DNA of 64,000 nt, from positions 13,495,465-13,559,464 of the forward strand of contig NC_030853.1 of NCBI RefSeq assembly GCF_000208745.1, in the 5' to 3' direction. Within the stretch, counting starts at the first letter, position 1, and every line of letters starts with the position of its first letter. The stretch is from Theobroma cacao (taxonomy: Eukaryota; Streptophyta; Magnoliopsida; Malvales; Malvaceae). Below the pieces are notes generated by a model, which did not search any database, was not told the origin of the DNA, and worked only from the letters and a program-made list of their open reading frames with translations. Made by a program: the position numbers and the translations under genes. Shown in pieces: positions 1 through 12,179 of this stretch.

Positions 1-975
1 AAAGCCTTTAGATGACTCCAATTCCCCTAATTGTCCAAATGAGATGATGGGGCTTCCTTAAAACCTAGGATCACATTAACATAAACAATAGATCAATTTA
101 CACACTATGAACTCTAAAAGCTATCTCTTAGCTAGTTTTCAATTGCCACATTAAACGGCTATCTATGTTCACTATCTTAATTACTAAAAAGTAATGAACA
201 TAGTCAACAATTAAACAGCTCATAAATCCCAATTACTAGCCATTTTCTGCAGCTAAAAATCGAGCGTAGTTCATCACTTACCCTAAGGCTCCTTTGTAGT
301 CAAATTCTCTTCCAATTGCTTCCAAATCAATTGAGTAATTCTCTTTTTCTCTTTCTAGAATGCCCAACTAGTGAGAGAAAGTCTGGAAATAAGCTTTATC
401 AAGGGTTTTGAAGTAAGAGGATGAAAGAATTCAAAGATTCTAGTCAAAAGGGTTCAAAGGTGTGAAAACTAGAGCTAAAGAGAGAAAATCATTCAAGCTT
501 CAAATCAAGCTTCCATGGAGTTTTGAAGAAACGTGAGAGAGGAAAAGAAGAAGAAGACTAGCTGCTGGAAATTCAAGATATTTATAGGCAATCTTATCTT
601 TTCCCTTAAAATTACGAAAATGCCCCTTCACCAATTAACTTATTCTCCTCTAATCTTTTATGCAATCTTTTTGCTCTTTTAACACTGGGTTAAGATCCAT
701 AATGGTCTAAACATACTCAAGTTCATAAAAACATAAAATTTTAACCTGAGGTGAAAAATGACCATTTTACCCCTTTTATGAAAATTGTTGAAACTTTTAG
801 TTTTCTTCGTGTTTTCATCAGTACACATCATTTATGCAATCTTATACCCATTTAGACCTTAAAATATCATAAAACTTTCTTATGGGAGATTATTAGAGAA
901 AATGACGAAACTACCCCTAGCTCGTATTATTACATCTATGCTTAGCTACACGCCTATAGAGGTTGGGGTCTCACA
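1..975 (-). mobile_element. L0: class-1 LTR, 5' part, minus strand, cut by window edge
   Basis: Read on the minus strand this begins TGTGAGACC at 975 and follows the 5' part of the TEK-1 LTR at 21571. Both have the start, the 'ggggtaa...cgtcat' stretch, a TATA-like CTATAAATA (579-587 here, about 390 nt from the LTR start, the same offset as at 21961-21969) and a following CT-rich leader. It abuts class-2 LTR sequence at 976 without a gap, so it is a younger insertion into LARD-1. The rest of the element lies outside the window, so solo LTR versus full element cannot be decided. Confidence 0.75.
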
Positions 976-2253
976 AATTTATTGGCTTATGGCAATATTG
1001 GCATGAATGGTTCACTTGATAAATGTGCTGAAAATGTATGAACTGTTGATTTGCCGTGAGATGCTGTAAAATAAAATAACTGCCATGTCATGCTATATCA
1101 AATTTTATTGTATGGTGGGTTAAGCTTGCTGCAATGGGCAAGGTTTTGTGGACTAACCTGTTAGAGGGGCACAAAATCCTGATATATTTTACCTCAATTG
1201 GAGAGGCGAGTAGGGTAACTCCCGAGGTATAACTTTTAGAGTTCACTTCATGCCAAACTACCACGTGAGGGCGAACTCAGCCAACCCTAAGGAACGACTA
1301 TATTTTCAAAATAAAAATATGATTTATGAGTACATAACTTTTTAATAGCCTTGGCGGACTTGGTTTGGTATAGCCCACGACCAAGGTATCGCTAATAATT
1401 GAGTATGAGAATGATTTTGGCACGAGACAAATCTTTTAAGAAATTCATAAGCCATGTTAATTACTCGATTTATATGAATTGATTTTATTTGGTTGAAACT
1501 TGTTGAAAAGTGATGAATTACAGTATGTAAACTATTTTATCTGTCTCCATTTACTCAGCTTTAGATATTTTAGATGGTATTTGTTTACTCACTGGGATTA
1601 TATAATCTCACCACCCTCATTTGCACCCATTTTAGGCTCAGAATAGATTGTAGATAACCGATATCGTTGAGGACTATAGTTGGACTTGCCACATCCAAAA
1701 ACTGTAGCTTCATTTTTTTTGATACTTTTAGTCATTCGTGAGCCCACGTGTCACTGTAAATTAAATTTTATACTTTGGTTATCTGTATTACAGTATGTAT
1801 GAACTTATTTAGCTTTTACGCTACAAAAATTATTTGTCGATAACTCTATAAATATTGTTTTATAAGAAAATAAAATATTTTATTGAATATTTTTGTTATA
1901 TTCAAATAGATATAGTTTCGTTTTAAATGAATGTTTTAGACATCTAATTTTTTTTTTGATTATGAAATATGTGTTTTCCACTCGTATACCACATTTTTAA
2001 CTGGTTTCGAGATTTGTGAGAAAAAATGACCAAAATGCCCCTGTGAGACAAAAGAATTATTTTTTTATTATTTGATTTGGAAATAGTTTATAACCTCTCA
2101 AAACATGTTATATTTCAACTGTTGATCACAGGGGAGGTGAGAAAACTAATTTAAAAGCCTTGTGAGGTTCCGATCAGCATTCTTGGTGATAAATGTCTAT
2201 AGGGACATCGCGGCGGTTGTCACGGGCTTCGAGGAGAGTACCGGGTTGTGACA
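976..2253 (+). mobile_element. LARD-1 5' LTR (3' part only)
   Basis: Matches 9161-10431 almost base for base and ends 'gtaccgggttgtgaca', followed 7 nt later by a primer-binding site, so this is the 5' LTR of LARD-1. The first part of the LTR is missing because L0 inserted here. The segment contains the class-2 landmarks: the 'gaggggcac' block, the 'gccttggcgg' block near 1348, and a splice-acceptor-like tract ending 'tttag' at 1635. Confidence 0.85.
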
Positions 2254-2260
2254 ATTAGAG

Positions 2261-2272
2261 TGGTATCAAAGC
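2261..2272 (+). other. LARD-1 primer-binding site (tRNA-iMet type)
   Basis: TGGTATCAAAGC lies 7 nt after the 5' LTR end. It differs by one base from the usual plant TGGTATCAGAGC, which pairs with the 3' end of initiator tRNA-Met and primes minus-strand synthesis. Confidence 0.85.
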
Positions 2273-2778
2273 TTTTGGTTTTAAAGTTATTTTTAAAAAC
2301 TACAGTGTCAGTGTGGCCCAAGTTAAGTTAAGTTAAGTTAGGTTTGATAGAATAGAATACGTCCATCTGAATATAAAATTTGGAGTTGTTTAGACTCGTT
2401 CTGTTTCTTCTTATAGATCTTATGGGAGCATAAGTCATAGATAGGGAGCTATATGAACTCCTGTTCCTAGTAATCCACTTCCTTGTTAATGTTATGCAAA
2501 GGTCATAAGTAGGGCTGTTGTCCGAGTTTGAGATGTCACCCATGACACGAGACAGTATTAAAGAGATCTTAAAACGAATGCTCCTAATAAAAGATTAATG
2601 AAATGATATATCCCTTTGATTAAAGATGGAAAAATTTAGAGTTGGACTAATAGGCCGTGATAATTTATTCATTTGGTGGAGTTATAATTGAACTCATGAT
2701 TGTCAATTGGAAATAGATTTGGGGACTATGAATTGTATTGGGGTTAATATAAAGGAGCACGTGTGATAATGGTAATAA

Positions 2779-4586
2779 GGGGCGCACTTTGATTAGAATG
2801 AATAGTGATGATTGTAATTCACTTGGAGTGTATAAATTAAGCATTGAGGTAAGAGTAAACCCGTACTTATGTGCACGAAGATAAGAACACTATATTAATT
2901 GAGCTTGTTAGGCCCATACAAAAGTGCCATTGGGATTTTGAAATAATTTATATGTGAATATGTGTTGAATAGGTATAGCAACTTAGAGGGAACTGGTGTT
3001 GATTTCAATTAAGCGACTATGAGATTTCAAGAATTGATTGGACCTATTATAGTTCATGGATATAAACACATGAATTAACTCGAAAGTGAGTATCAATGAT
3101 TACTATAATTGATGTGTGGTCATGAAGTAAGAAGTTAGTAAACAAATCTACTCTAAAGATGAGCTTGAACTTTGCTATGCATAGTAAGGGAAGTCAAGGG
3201 ATTAAAGGACTAGATATGGAATTGGCAGGTTGAGGTTAAATGACTTAGAAATGTCGAATCTAGTCTAAGTGCCATATGAAGTTCTATAATTGAGATTGAT
3301 ATATGAATTACTTGAAAGATCAATTTAAAAGTTTATTCGGTTCAAAGTGTGGCCTATGATACAAATGATCAGTCTTGAAGGTGATCTCCCCAAAGTAAGG
3401 AATTTAGAAAATATTGATATTTGGATATACTCTAAGAGAGAGAGCTTCTGCATCCTAAGTTTAGGACAACTTTGATCTTATAATCGCAAAGGCAAGGTGT
3501 AATAACTAAGTAAATTATTCAGTTAATAAATGTGATTGGTTATTGATGAATAAAGTCAAGATCTTAACATTTAGTGGTATACAATTTGATAATTATGTAT
3601 TTAAGAGTTATTTGGTAGACAATTCCTTCATCAAATTTGCACTAAATGCTATGGTAAAAGTATATCAATGTTAACATGGAAANGGGGGGCACTTTGATTA
3701 GAATGAATAGTGATGGTTGTATTTCACTTGGAGTGTATAAATTAAGCATTGAGGTAAGAGTAAACCCATACTTATGTGCATGAAGATAAGAACACTATGT
3801 TAATTGAGCTTGTTATGTCCATATAAAAGTGGTGTTGGGATTTTGAAATATTTTATATGTGAATATGTGTTGAATAGGTACAGCAGCTTAGAAGGAACTG
3901 GTGTTGATTTCAATTAAGCGATTGTGAGATTTCAAGAATTGATTGGACCTATTATAGTTCATGGATATAAACACGTGAATTAACTCGAGAGTGAGTATCA
4001 ATGATTACTATAATTAATGTGTGGTCATGAAGTAAGAAGTTAGTAAACAAATCTGCTCTAAGGATGAGCTTGAACTTTGCTATGCATAGCAGGGGGAGCC
4101 AAGGGATTAAAGGACTAGATGTGGAATTGGCAGCTTGAGGTTAAATGACTTGGAAATGTCGAATCTAGTCTAAGTGCCATATGAAGTTCTATAATTGAGA
4201 TTGATATACGAATTACTTGAAAGATCAATTTAAAAGTTTATTCGGTTCAAAGTGTGGCCTATGATACGAATGATCAGTCTTGAAGGTGATCTCCCCAGAG
4301 TAAGGAATTTAGAAAAGGTTGATGTTCGGATATACTCTAAGAGAGAGAACTTCTGCATCCTAAGTTTAGGACAACTTTGATCTTATGATAGCAAAGGCAA
4401 GGTGTAATAACTAAGTAAATTATTCACTTAATAAATGTGATTGGTTATTGATGAATAAAGTCAAGATCTTAACATTTGGTGGTATACAATTTGATAATTA
4501 TGTATTTAAAAGTTATTTGGAGACAATTCCTTCATCAAATTTGCACTAAATGCTATGGTAAAGGCATATCAATGTTAATATGGAAA
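2779..4586 (+). repeat. Tandem duplication, about 905-bp unit
   Basis: Copy 1 (2779-3682) and copy 2 (3684-4586) are nearly identical, offset 904-905 bases (for example 'gagtgtataaattaag' at 2826 and 3731). A single undetermined base at 3683 sits exactly at the junction. LARD-2 shows only one copy of the matching interval, so the duplication is specific to this element or is an assembly artefact. Confidence 0.9.
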
Positions 4587-7453
4587 TGTATCCAAGAATG
4601 ATCTTAACATACCACCAAAGGAGAGTTAAACATGTTGAAATTAATGTTTTAATAGTGTGCATATGATAGAAAGCTAGTTTGTAAGTTGTAGTTTTCATGA
4701 TCATGAAATATATAAAGATTATCAATATATGGACATGCACTTGGAGTTGTAATTTACAAGTTTGGAGTATTTAAGATATGATTAAATGGAATTAGCATTA
4801 GTTAAGGTACGTAAATCTTTTAATTAATTTCTGTGGAGTATGCATGATAGTAGAATGGAGGAACATAGTGTCGTGATACTATATGGTGAAGTTACTATAC
4901 AATATGGAAAGAGTATTCTAAAGTGGGATTTATTGACTGATGATAAGTGATGTGCAATCTGAGATACATGTAGCTATGAATAAATTTGGAGATTTTTGCT
5001 TAAGCAAACTCGTACTAAATGTTATGGTAAAGATATATGAATGTTAGTGGCAAAATAAATACATTAAATCAATGTTCTGATCGCACACTTGTGATAGAAA
5101 GTTAGTCTTGCTAATTGTGATATAGACTCAGAGGGAAGCCACATGATTGTGAATAATTGAGGTAGTAGCTTTAAAGGTAGAAGAGTTGCTAGGATAAAGT
5201 GAATTCAAACAGTTGCAACGCCACAGTACTGATTATCAAACGTTGTCGCGTTAAGAACCCCTAATGGCTAGAAAGTAAGAGCAAACTGTGAGCGGCATAA
5301 AGATTGGACTCAAGAGATTGAAAAATTGTCATTTGTTTTGATGTTGAGTTTCGTTATTGGAGTTTTAAGTGCATTGGGGGAGTGTTAAGATGAATAATAT
5401 GATGATTGAAGTTAAATCTTAAGAAATAAAGAAGACAAGAAATTAAGTCTTGTTAAAGACTAAAGAGGAAGCGAGTGAAAGGTTAGATGAATGTATAAGA
5501 TACTGATAATAGATGTCAATACCAAGTGAGGAAAATGTAAATAAAGTTTCAATAATGATATAGCAAATGAGTTTATATAGAATATTATTATGAGAATATA
5601 CTAATCTTGTCTTGACCTTCTTAAAAGGAAATGATTAGTAACAACACAAGTAAACTAGGTGACATGCTAGAAACCCTTGGAGATAAGTTGAAGCATGAGC
5701 AGTTGTGCATGCCTTTATGGAAATGATATACTTGGAGTATGAAAGAGCAAATAAGTGATTAAGTGTTTCAAGAATGTTTAAACACCTTTGAGAAAGAATT
5801 ATAAATTATACGTGATGAGTATAAGAAGCGTGACTTTGAAACTTGCTAAGGAGCCAAATGGCTAAGTCACGAGTTAAGTGATCACTTGCTGTGAGACATA
5901 AGTTTAAGACAGGTATCCCTAAGGAAATACTCAAGAGAAGTTCTGCCATGGATCTAGTGAAAACAAGCACTAAGTTATGTGGTTATATAAAAAAAAAGAA
6001 GCTGTAAGCTGAGAATGATATTCATATTAACATTGAAAGGTACTTGAGGAGAATCTAGTTTCAAGTTTTGCAATTTCAAGTGCAATTTATAAATTGGCTA
6101 AGGGAGAATGATGTTATATTCGTATGAAAGAGTGAAACAAAGGATGATAGAAGTTGACCTTGATAATGAAGTCGGATAATGAAACTTTCCTAATATATTA
6201 TGGAAATTGGAATTCGAAATGCTTGAGGCATACATGATATAAATGAGTCTGAGTTTTAAGTGACAAATCAATATCGGAATGCAAGAAGAATACAAGGTAA
6301 TGTAGAGGCATGAAAGGTAATCGAGGAATAAGGATGACTCTTAGGAATAGTGGCATTGCATAGGATGCAATGATCAAGTTAAGATAAATCTTTCAAGTAT
6401 CAATGGGATTATAAAGCATACATGCATAATAGATTATAATTCAATGGAGATGACATTGTGATGCAATGATATATAGTACAAGGAAACTTAAGCATATAAT
6501 TGGAAATGATAAGAAGATAATATAAGTGTGTAAATGATATGGAACTATGCATAGGCATGATGAGAATTCGTATGAACTATGAAGATTATTCTATTGAATC
6601 TTGGTCATGGATGGGAATGAACAAAGAGAAATTAGTCTGAAGGTAATTGAAAACAGAGACCCGTATATATAATGAGGAGTATGGACATTTGAATGTGCGT
6701 GTATACGTATGTGTGAAGTTAATGAAGTACCCAACTAAAATGAAGAATGGTTTTAGTGGTTCGAGATTTGAACTCAATATATTTGATGAGTTGCATAGAT
6801 AATGTAACGATCAAGAATCTTATCAGAAGTCGATTTATGGCGACCTAAGGAATTTTGGGGAAATAGTTAAGGGAATGTAATCTATAGTGCGATTGAGCCA
6901 TATGAGATGGATTAATAGGATTAAGAAGATTGAAATTTCCTAAATGTAAGGTAAACATGAAGTATGTGGAAATAATTGAAGCCATTAATCTTCCCTAATG
7001 CTGAGGATATGTATAAGAATGAGTATGGCATGTTAATGATGCCGTAAACTACACAATAGTGTATGAGGATAGAATGAATGAATGAAAGTCAAGAAGTTCT
7101 ATATGGAATGAAGTAATAAGATAGTGATTGGTATACCGAATTAAGTAAAAAATGCGATCGAAATTGGTATGATTGAGATGGAGTTATGGTTCAAGTTTAT
7201 TGATAGTAATAGAAGCATGCTTGGTGTCTCGATATAAGAGATCATAATTGTGAAGGTTACTATTGATCTGATTTTGAAGGATAATAATAGACATAAGGGA
7301 AGTACTCGAGTTGAATTGGAGGTAAATGAGTTGAACAAATCAAAATTCGTTATAAAAGGGGAGGACATAAGAAGTCGAGCATTAGATGAGAAAATAGTAC
7401 CCCTACCTTTTCTCTAAGTTCAGTAAATGAAATTTTGAGGTCAAAATTTTATT

Positions 7454-7469
7454 TTAAGGGGGGTAGTGC
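7454..7469 (+). other. LARD-1 polypurine tract
   Basis: A run of purines with seven consecutive G's (aaggggggg-type) lies immediately upstream of the 3' LTR start TATCAAGCC at 7470. This is the expected plus-strand priming site. Confidence 0.7.
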
Positions 7470-10431
7470 TATCAAGCCTAGCTCGACAATATGTTTATTA
7501 CGCCATTCCTACATAAGAATGCATGTTTGCTTACTTGGGTACCTTTAAAATCGATAAAGAACGGCAATGTACCAAATGGTACAATTAAGTTGAATTAAGC
7601 CTCGAACTAGTCCAAATAGAGATTTTAAGATGAAATTGAGAATTTTAAAACCCTAGAATGACTTAAATGGTGATTCGAAGTTCGAGGACCGATTTAGAGT
7701 CAAATTGGAATTTTCATGACCTAGAGGTAAAATGGTCATTTTGCCACTTGAGATTAAGATGTGAGTGTTGGATGAAAAGTTTTTCACTAAGATTGACTAT
7801 TTAGAACATAATTTGAGTTTGAGAAGTGAAAAATTTTAATTCCAACATTTTTTCGAGCATAGGGGCAAAATAATCATTTTGTCGCCCAAAGGCAAAATCA
7901 TAATTTTACACCACCCAACACTTGTCCAGCACATGGATTTTAGCCAATATTATCATGGATACTCAAGAAAATTTAAGTGGTGTAGAGAGATTACTGAATG
8001 GCTAAGTATGACACATAGACCAATGGAATGGTGACATGTGTCAAATTCTCATCCATTTATTATTTTCCTTATAAATTGGCACAAAATCAGCACATTTCTC
8101 TTCATATCGCCGGCCAATGGAAGAACCAAACCCTAGGTGGAGAATTTCAAGAGAAAAGTGTGGAAAAATCAAGGAAAACAAGTGAAAAAGGTAGGATTTC
8201 TCAATTTAAACTTGAAATCTATCTTCCTTAAGCATTTCTCCTTATTTTCCATGGTTAAATTACATGTTTTCATGGTGAATTCATGGTTAGCTGAATGGGT
8301 ATGGAGAGAGAATGATGTTGGATTGATTTGATTTCAAGTTATGTTAGTGTTTTTAGTTAGTTTACCATGTCTAGAAGCAAAACAACAAGAAAAGAATTCA
8401 TTTTCCCCATCACCCATCAATGGCTGAATCTACCTTGTATTGAGTGAGGATGAATTTGATTTTATTTTAAAAGAATTGGTTAGAAAATGATGAATTATGG
8501 AGTGGAAAAGTAATAGGAAAAATCACGGTGTTTATGCACCATTATTGACCAAAAATTCTAAGAAGAAAAGTGAAGATGGATTTGCCAAATTTTAGGTTAT
8601 TTGACTTGTGTTTGGTGAATTAAGAATTGGAAGAAAAATGGAGTTTATTGGAGTTAAATTGGACATATTGGCCAATTAATCAAGTGATAGATCGAATTAG
8701 GCCAATACCAATTTATTTAGGTACACAAGTGAATTTATATTGAACACTGTATTTAGATAGTTAACCAAGTATTTCACATCCCATTTCGTGCATTAGTATA
8801 GAGCTTGAATTGATTTTATAACAATTTAGCACAAATGTAGTAAGTGGCTTATTGTGCATTATGTCTAGGTGGTGAGCATTCTGGAAAAAGTAAAGAGATA
8901 GTACCCGAGGATCAGGAATCGAAGTACTCAGAATTCGACTCCCGAAACAGTGAGTAACCTTACTATTGTCTTAATTATCTAAAGTGGTTTTTATCCGATT
9001 TTGTGATTTTTGAAAAATGAGTTTAAATGGTAAATCTTTATGTTTTATAAATAAAATGTATTTAAATGAAATTATTTTATAAATTGTCTTGAAATTAAAT
9101 AATGGCTTTGAAAAAAGAGTAATTGGAGACCACTTAATGTGTTGAAAATTTATGGTTCTAATTGATTGGCTTATGACAATATTGGCATGAATGGTTGACT
9201 TGATAAATGTGCTGAAAATGTATGAACTATTGATTTGCCTTGAGAGGCTGTAAAATAAAATAATTGCCATGTCATGCTATATCAAATTTTATTATATGGT
9301 GGGTTAAGCTTGCTGCAGTGGGCAGAGTTCTATGGACTAGCCTATTAGAGGGGCACGAAATCCTAATATATTTTACCTCTATTGGAGAGGCGAGTAGGGT
9401 AACTCCTGAGGTATAACTTTTGGAGTTCACTTAATGCCAAACCACCACGTGAGGGCGAATTCAGCCAACGCCAAGAAACAACTATATTTTCAAAATAAAA
9501 ACATGATTTATGAGTACATAACTTTTTAATAGCCTTGGCGGACTCGGTTTGGGATAGCCCGCAGCCAAGGTATCCCTGATAACTGAGTATTAGAATGATT
9601 TTGGCACTAGCCAAATCTTTTAAGAAATTTATAAGCCATGTTAATTACTCGATTTATATTAATTGATTTTATTTGGTTGAAACTTGTTGAAAGGTAATGA
9701 ATTACAGTATGTTAAACTATTTTATCTGTCTCCATTTACTCAGCTTTAAATATTTTGGATGGTATTTGTTTACTCACTGGGATTATATAATCTCACCACC
9801 CTCCTTTCCACCCATTTCAAGCTCAGAATAGATTGTAGATAACTGATATTGTCGAGGACTACAGTTGAACTTGCCACATCCAAAAACTGTAGGTCATTTT
9901 TTTTTATACTTTTAGTCATTCGTGGGCCCACGTGTCAATGTAAATTAAATTTTATAATTTGGTAATCTGTATTACAGTATGTATGAATTTATTTAGCTTT
10001 TACGCTACAAAAATTATTTACCGGTAACTCTATAAATATTGTTTTATAAGAAAATAGAATATTTTATTGAATATTTTTGTTATATTCAAATAGACATAGT
10101 TTCGTTTTAAATTAATGTTTTAGACATCTAAATTTATTTTTGATTATGAAGTATGTGTTTTCCACTCGTATACCACATTTTTAACTGGTTTCGAGATTTA
10201 TGAGAAAAAATGACCAAAATGCCCCTATGAGACAAAAGAATTATTTTTCTATTATTTGGAAATAGTTTATAACCTCTCAAAACATGTTATATTACAACTG
10301 TTGATCACAGGGGAGGTGAGAAAACTGATATTAAAGCCTTGCGAGGTTTCGATCGACATTCCAGGCGATGAATGTCTATCGGGACATCGCAGTGATTGTC
10401 ACGGGCTCGAGGAGAGTACCGGGTCGTGACA
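7470..10431 (+). mobile_element. LARD-1 3' LTR (class 2), 2962 bp
   Basis: Complete LTR from TATCAAGCC (ancestral TGTCAAGCC, as at 46261) to 'cgtgaca'. Its 3' part repeats 976-2253, and the whole aligns with solo-1 (24490-27456) and with TEK-2. Visible landmarks are a TATA-like 'cttataaatt' at 8068-8077, a short leader, a splice-donor-like AAG|GTAGGA at 8191, the 'gaggggcac' block near 9350, an inverted repeat around 'gccaag...gccttggcgg' (about 9469-9541), and a pyrimidine tract near 9800 where the acceptor AG has become AA. No protein is encoded; the short frames inside are chance. Confidence 0.88.
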
Positions 10432-10433
10432 TT

Positions 10434-10438
10434 AACTT
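10434..10438. repeat. Target-site duplication of COP-1, left copy (AACTT)
   Basis: AACTT directly before the COP-1 end TGTTGG is repeated exactly at 19835-19839. Removing one copy and COP-1 joins the LARD-1 end to TEK-1 pol in frame (N-L-R-Q-R-R-W). Confidence 0.9.
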
Positions 10439-12164
10439 TGTTGGTCCCTATAACATGTGCTAGAGGGGGGTGAATAGCACAATTTGGCTCTTAACAATAT
10501 TGGAAACTAATTTCCAGAACTGAAGAAAATAAAAATAGAGTACAAGATGCACAACAATTTAGAGTGGTTCAGTCCAAGACCTACATCCACTACTTGATTA
10601 TTCAACCAAGGATTTTCCCAACAAATCCACTATGAACCGGTGAAATTCACAAGCTTTCACCAAGCTTTACAATGGCTTTTACCAGGCTTAGCCAAAACCT
10701 TTCACAATAGTTTTTACCGGGATCAACTAAAACCCAAAGTGGTTTTTCAAAGGCTCAACCACAACCTTTCACAATAGTTTTTAACTGGCTCAACCAAAAC
10801 CCAAAGTGATTTTTCAAAGGCTCAACCACAACCTACAATAATGGTTTTTCACAGAATCAACCAAAACCCAACAACTAGCTTTTCAAGGCTAAGCTAGAAC
10901 CTATGCACTCAATCAAGCAATCCTAGCTTAAAACAAGCACTTACAGTGACTCCCTCATTCTAAGAATATAAAGAGAAGTAGAATAAAGTACCTATGATCA
11001 CAAGTTGATCTAAATGGTACAAGGTTGAGTGCAGAATACAAATACAAAGGATGGGTGTTTAAGTGTAATGAAGTGAAGAGAAAATTTTCTAGTTTATCAG
11101 CTCTTAATTGCTCAAATCTCTTGCAAAACTCCCAAAAACTTGTTTCTAATTGTTGGAAGACCCTTTTATACTTCGAGATGCAACTTTGATGGCAGTTTGG
11201 CAGTTTTATGCCCGTTGGAAACAGTTGAGGATGAGTTCTCGCCGTCAATCTGTCTTGTAGTGCTTTGGTTCAATTTGCAGACAGAGAGCTCTTAGTCGAC
11301 TGACTTGGTCGACTAAGTTGGTTCTGTTTCAGGTTGTAGATTTTGGCAAAGAGCACTTAGTCGACTAAGTTGGTTATGTTTCTCAAACTCTTCAGCTCGC
11401 CATTCCTCCAATTTGAAACTTGGTCAACCAACATTTTTCCTTGTTTCACCTATAGGCTTCTTCCTTGTTAGACAGTTACATCTTGTTATTTTTATCCCTC
11501 TTTTTCTTTTGATATACTCTTTGAAGAGTTAAATAATTAATTTCATATACTAATTTTCCTGCACACTCAAGTAAAGGCATTCGACACAAATGAATGGGAA
11601 TGTTTTATTATCATCAAAATCATATAGAGTCAACATTCTCTATCTCTTATTTTTTATGATCACAGAACACTGTTAGATTAAGAATGCACTGTCTATGTTC
11701 AATATGAATGCTTTAAATCTTTATGCATAAGGAGGTGCTCCCCTTTAGTCAATGCATCTACTTTTCTTTACATAATATTCAACAAAACCAAAACTGAGCA
11801 TCACACACATAAATTAAACATGAAGACCTATTTAACTCTATTTAACTTAGTCCTTCTTCTCTCATTTTTCTTTTTCATCATTAAACAATATATTCAAAAC
11901 TCCCCCTTAATGAGTGCATCAAGATTTTCCTTTAATCTTTAAATCAAACTTTAATGAATGAGAATCATAAGCACTCATACACCTAAGTCATACAAGCTTA
12001 TAGATATAGTTCAATAACTTCAAAAGTCAAGCTTCTGTCTATGTAAGAACAAATATATGGGAGTTAAATCATTTCAAGAATTTGTCAAAGATTACCGACA
12101 TAATGTTCAAGCAAATTTGATCATTTTGTCATAATCAAAACTATAATAATTTTAAAGCTAACAA
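10439..12164 (-). mobile_element. COP-1 3' LTR
   Basis: Matches 18110-19834 throughout with scattered substitutions and small indels. On the plus strand it runs TGTTGGTCCC...GCTAACA. It carries a degenerate tandem repeat (about 10690-10880) and a 16-bp perfect palindrome ACTTAGTCGACTAAGT at 11355-11370. Confidence 0.92.
10690..10880. repeat. Degenerate ~66-bp tandem repeat in COP-1 LTR
   Basis: About three units share the pattern 'cctttcacaatagttttta...caac.aaaacccaaagtg.tttttcaaaggctcaaccac'. The other LTR has the same array at about 18365-18560. Confidence 0.75.
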
Positions 12165-12179
12165 TCTCCCCCTTTTTGA
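12165..12179 (-). other. COP-1 polypurine tract
   Basis: The plus strand reads 'atctccccctttttg' next to the LTR end; on the minus strand this is a purine run (aaaaagggggagat) directly upstream of the 3' LTR, as expected for plus-strand priming. Confidence 0.8.

Larger units (their letters stand above)
2254..7469 (+). mobile_element. LARD-1 interior, non-coding
   Basis: About 5.2 kb between PBS and 3' LTR with no reading frame that looks real; only short AT-rich frames occur. It is clearly homologous, in the same order, to the reverse complement of 31488-35278 (the LARD-2 interior). For example, 2640-2720 and 4656-4760 have counterparts near 34900-34960 and 34380-34500. The last 90 bases (7395-7454) still resemble the end of a Tekay polyprotein: a Y-P-x-L-F motif, then N-F-E-V-K-I-L-F and a stop just before the purine tract. 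The unit is best described as a large retrotransposon derivative that must borrow proteins from a relative. A 905-bp tandem duplication lies at 2779-4586, and 4990-5110 is a diverged repeat of 4510-4700. Confidence 0.75.

Noticed and set aside
10690..10880. Regular repeats that might suggest a CRISPR-like array
   Set aside because: Units are contiguous without unique spacers, duplicated in both LTRs, and the genome is a plant's.
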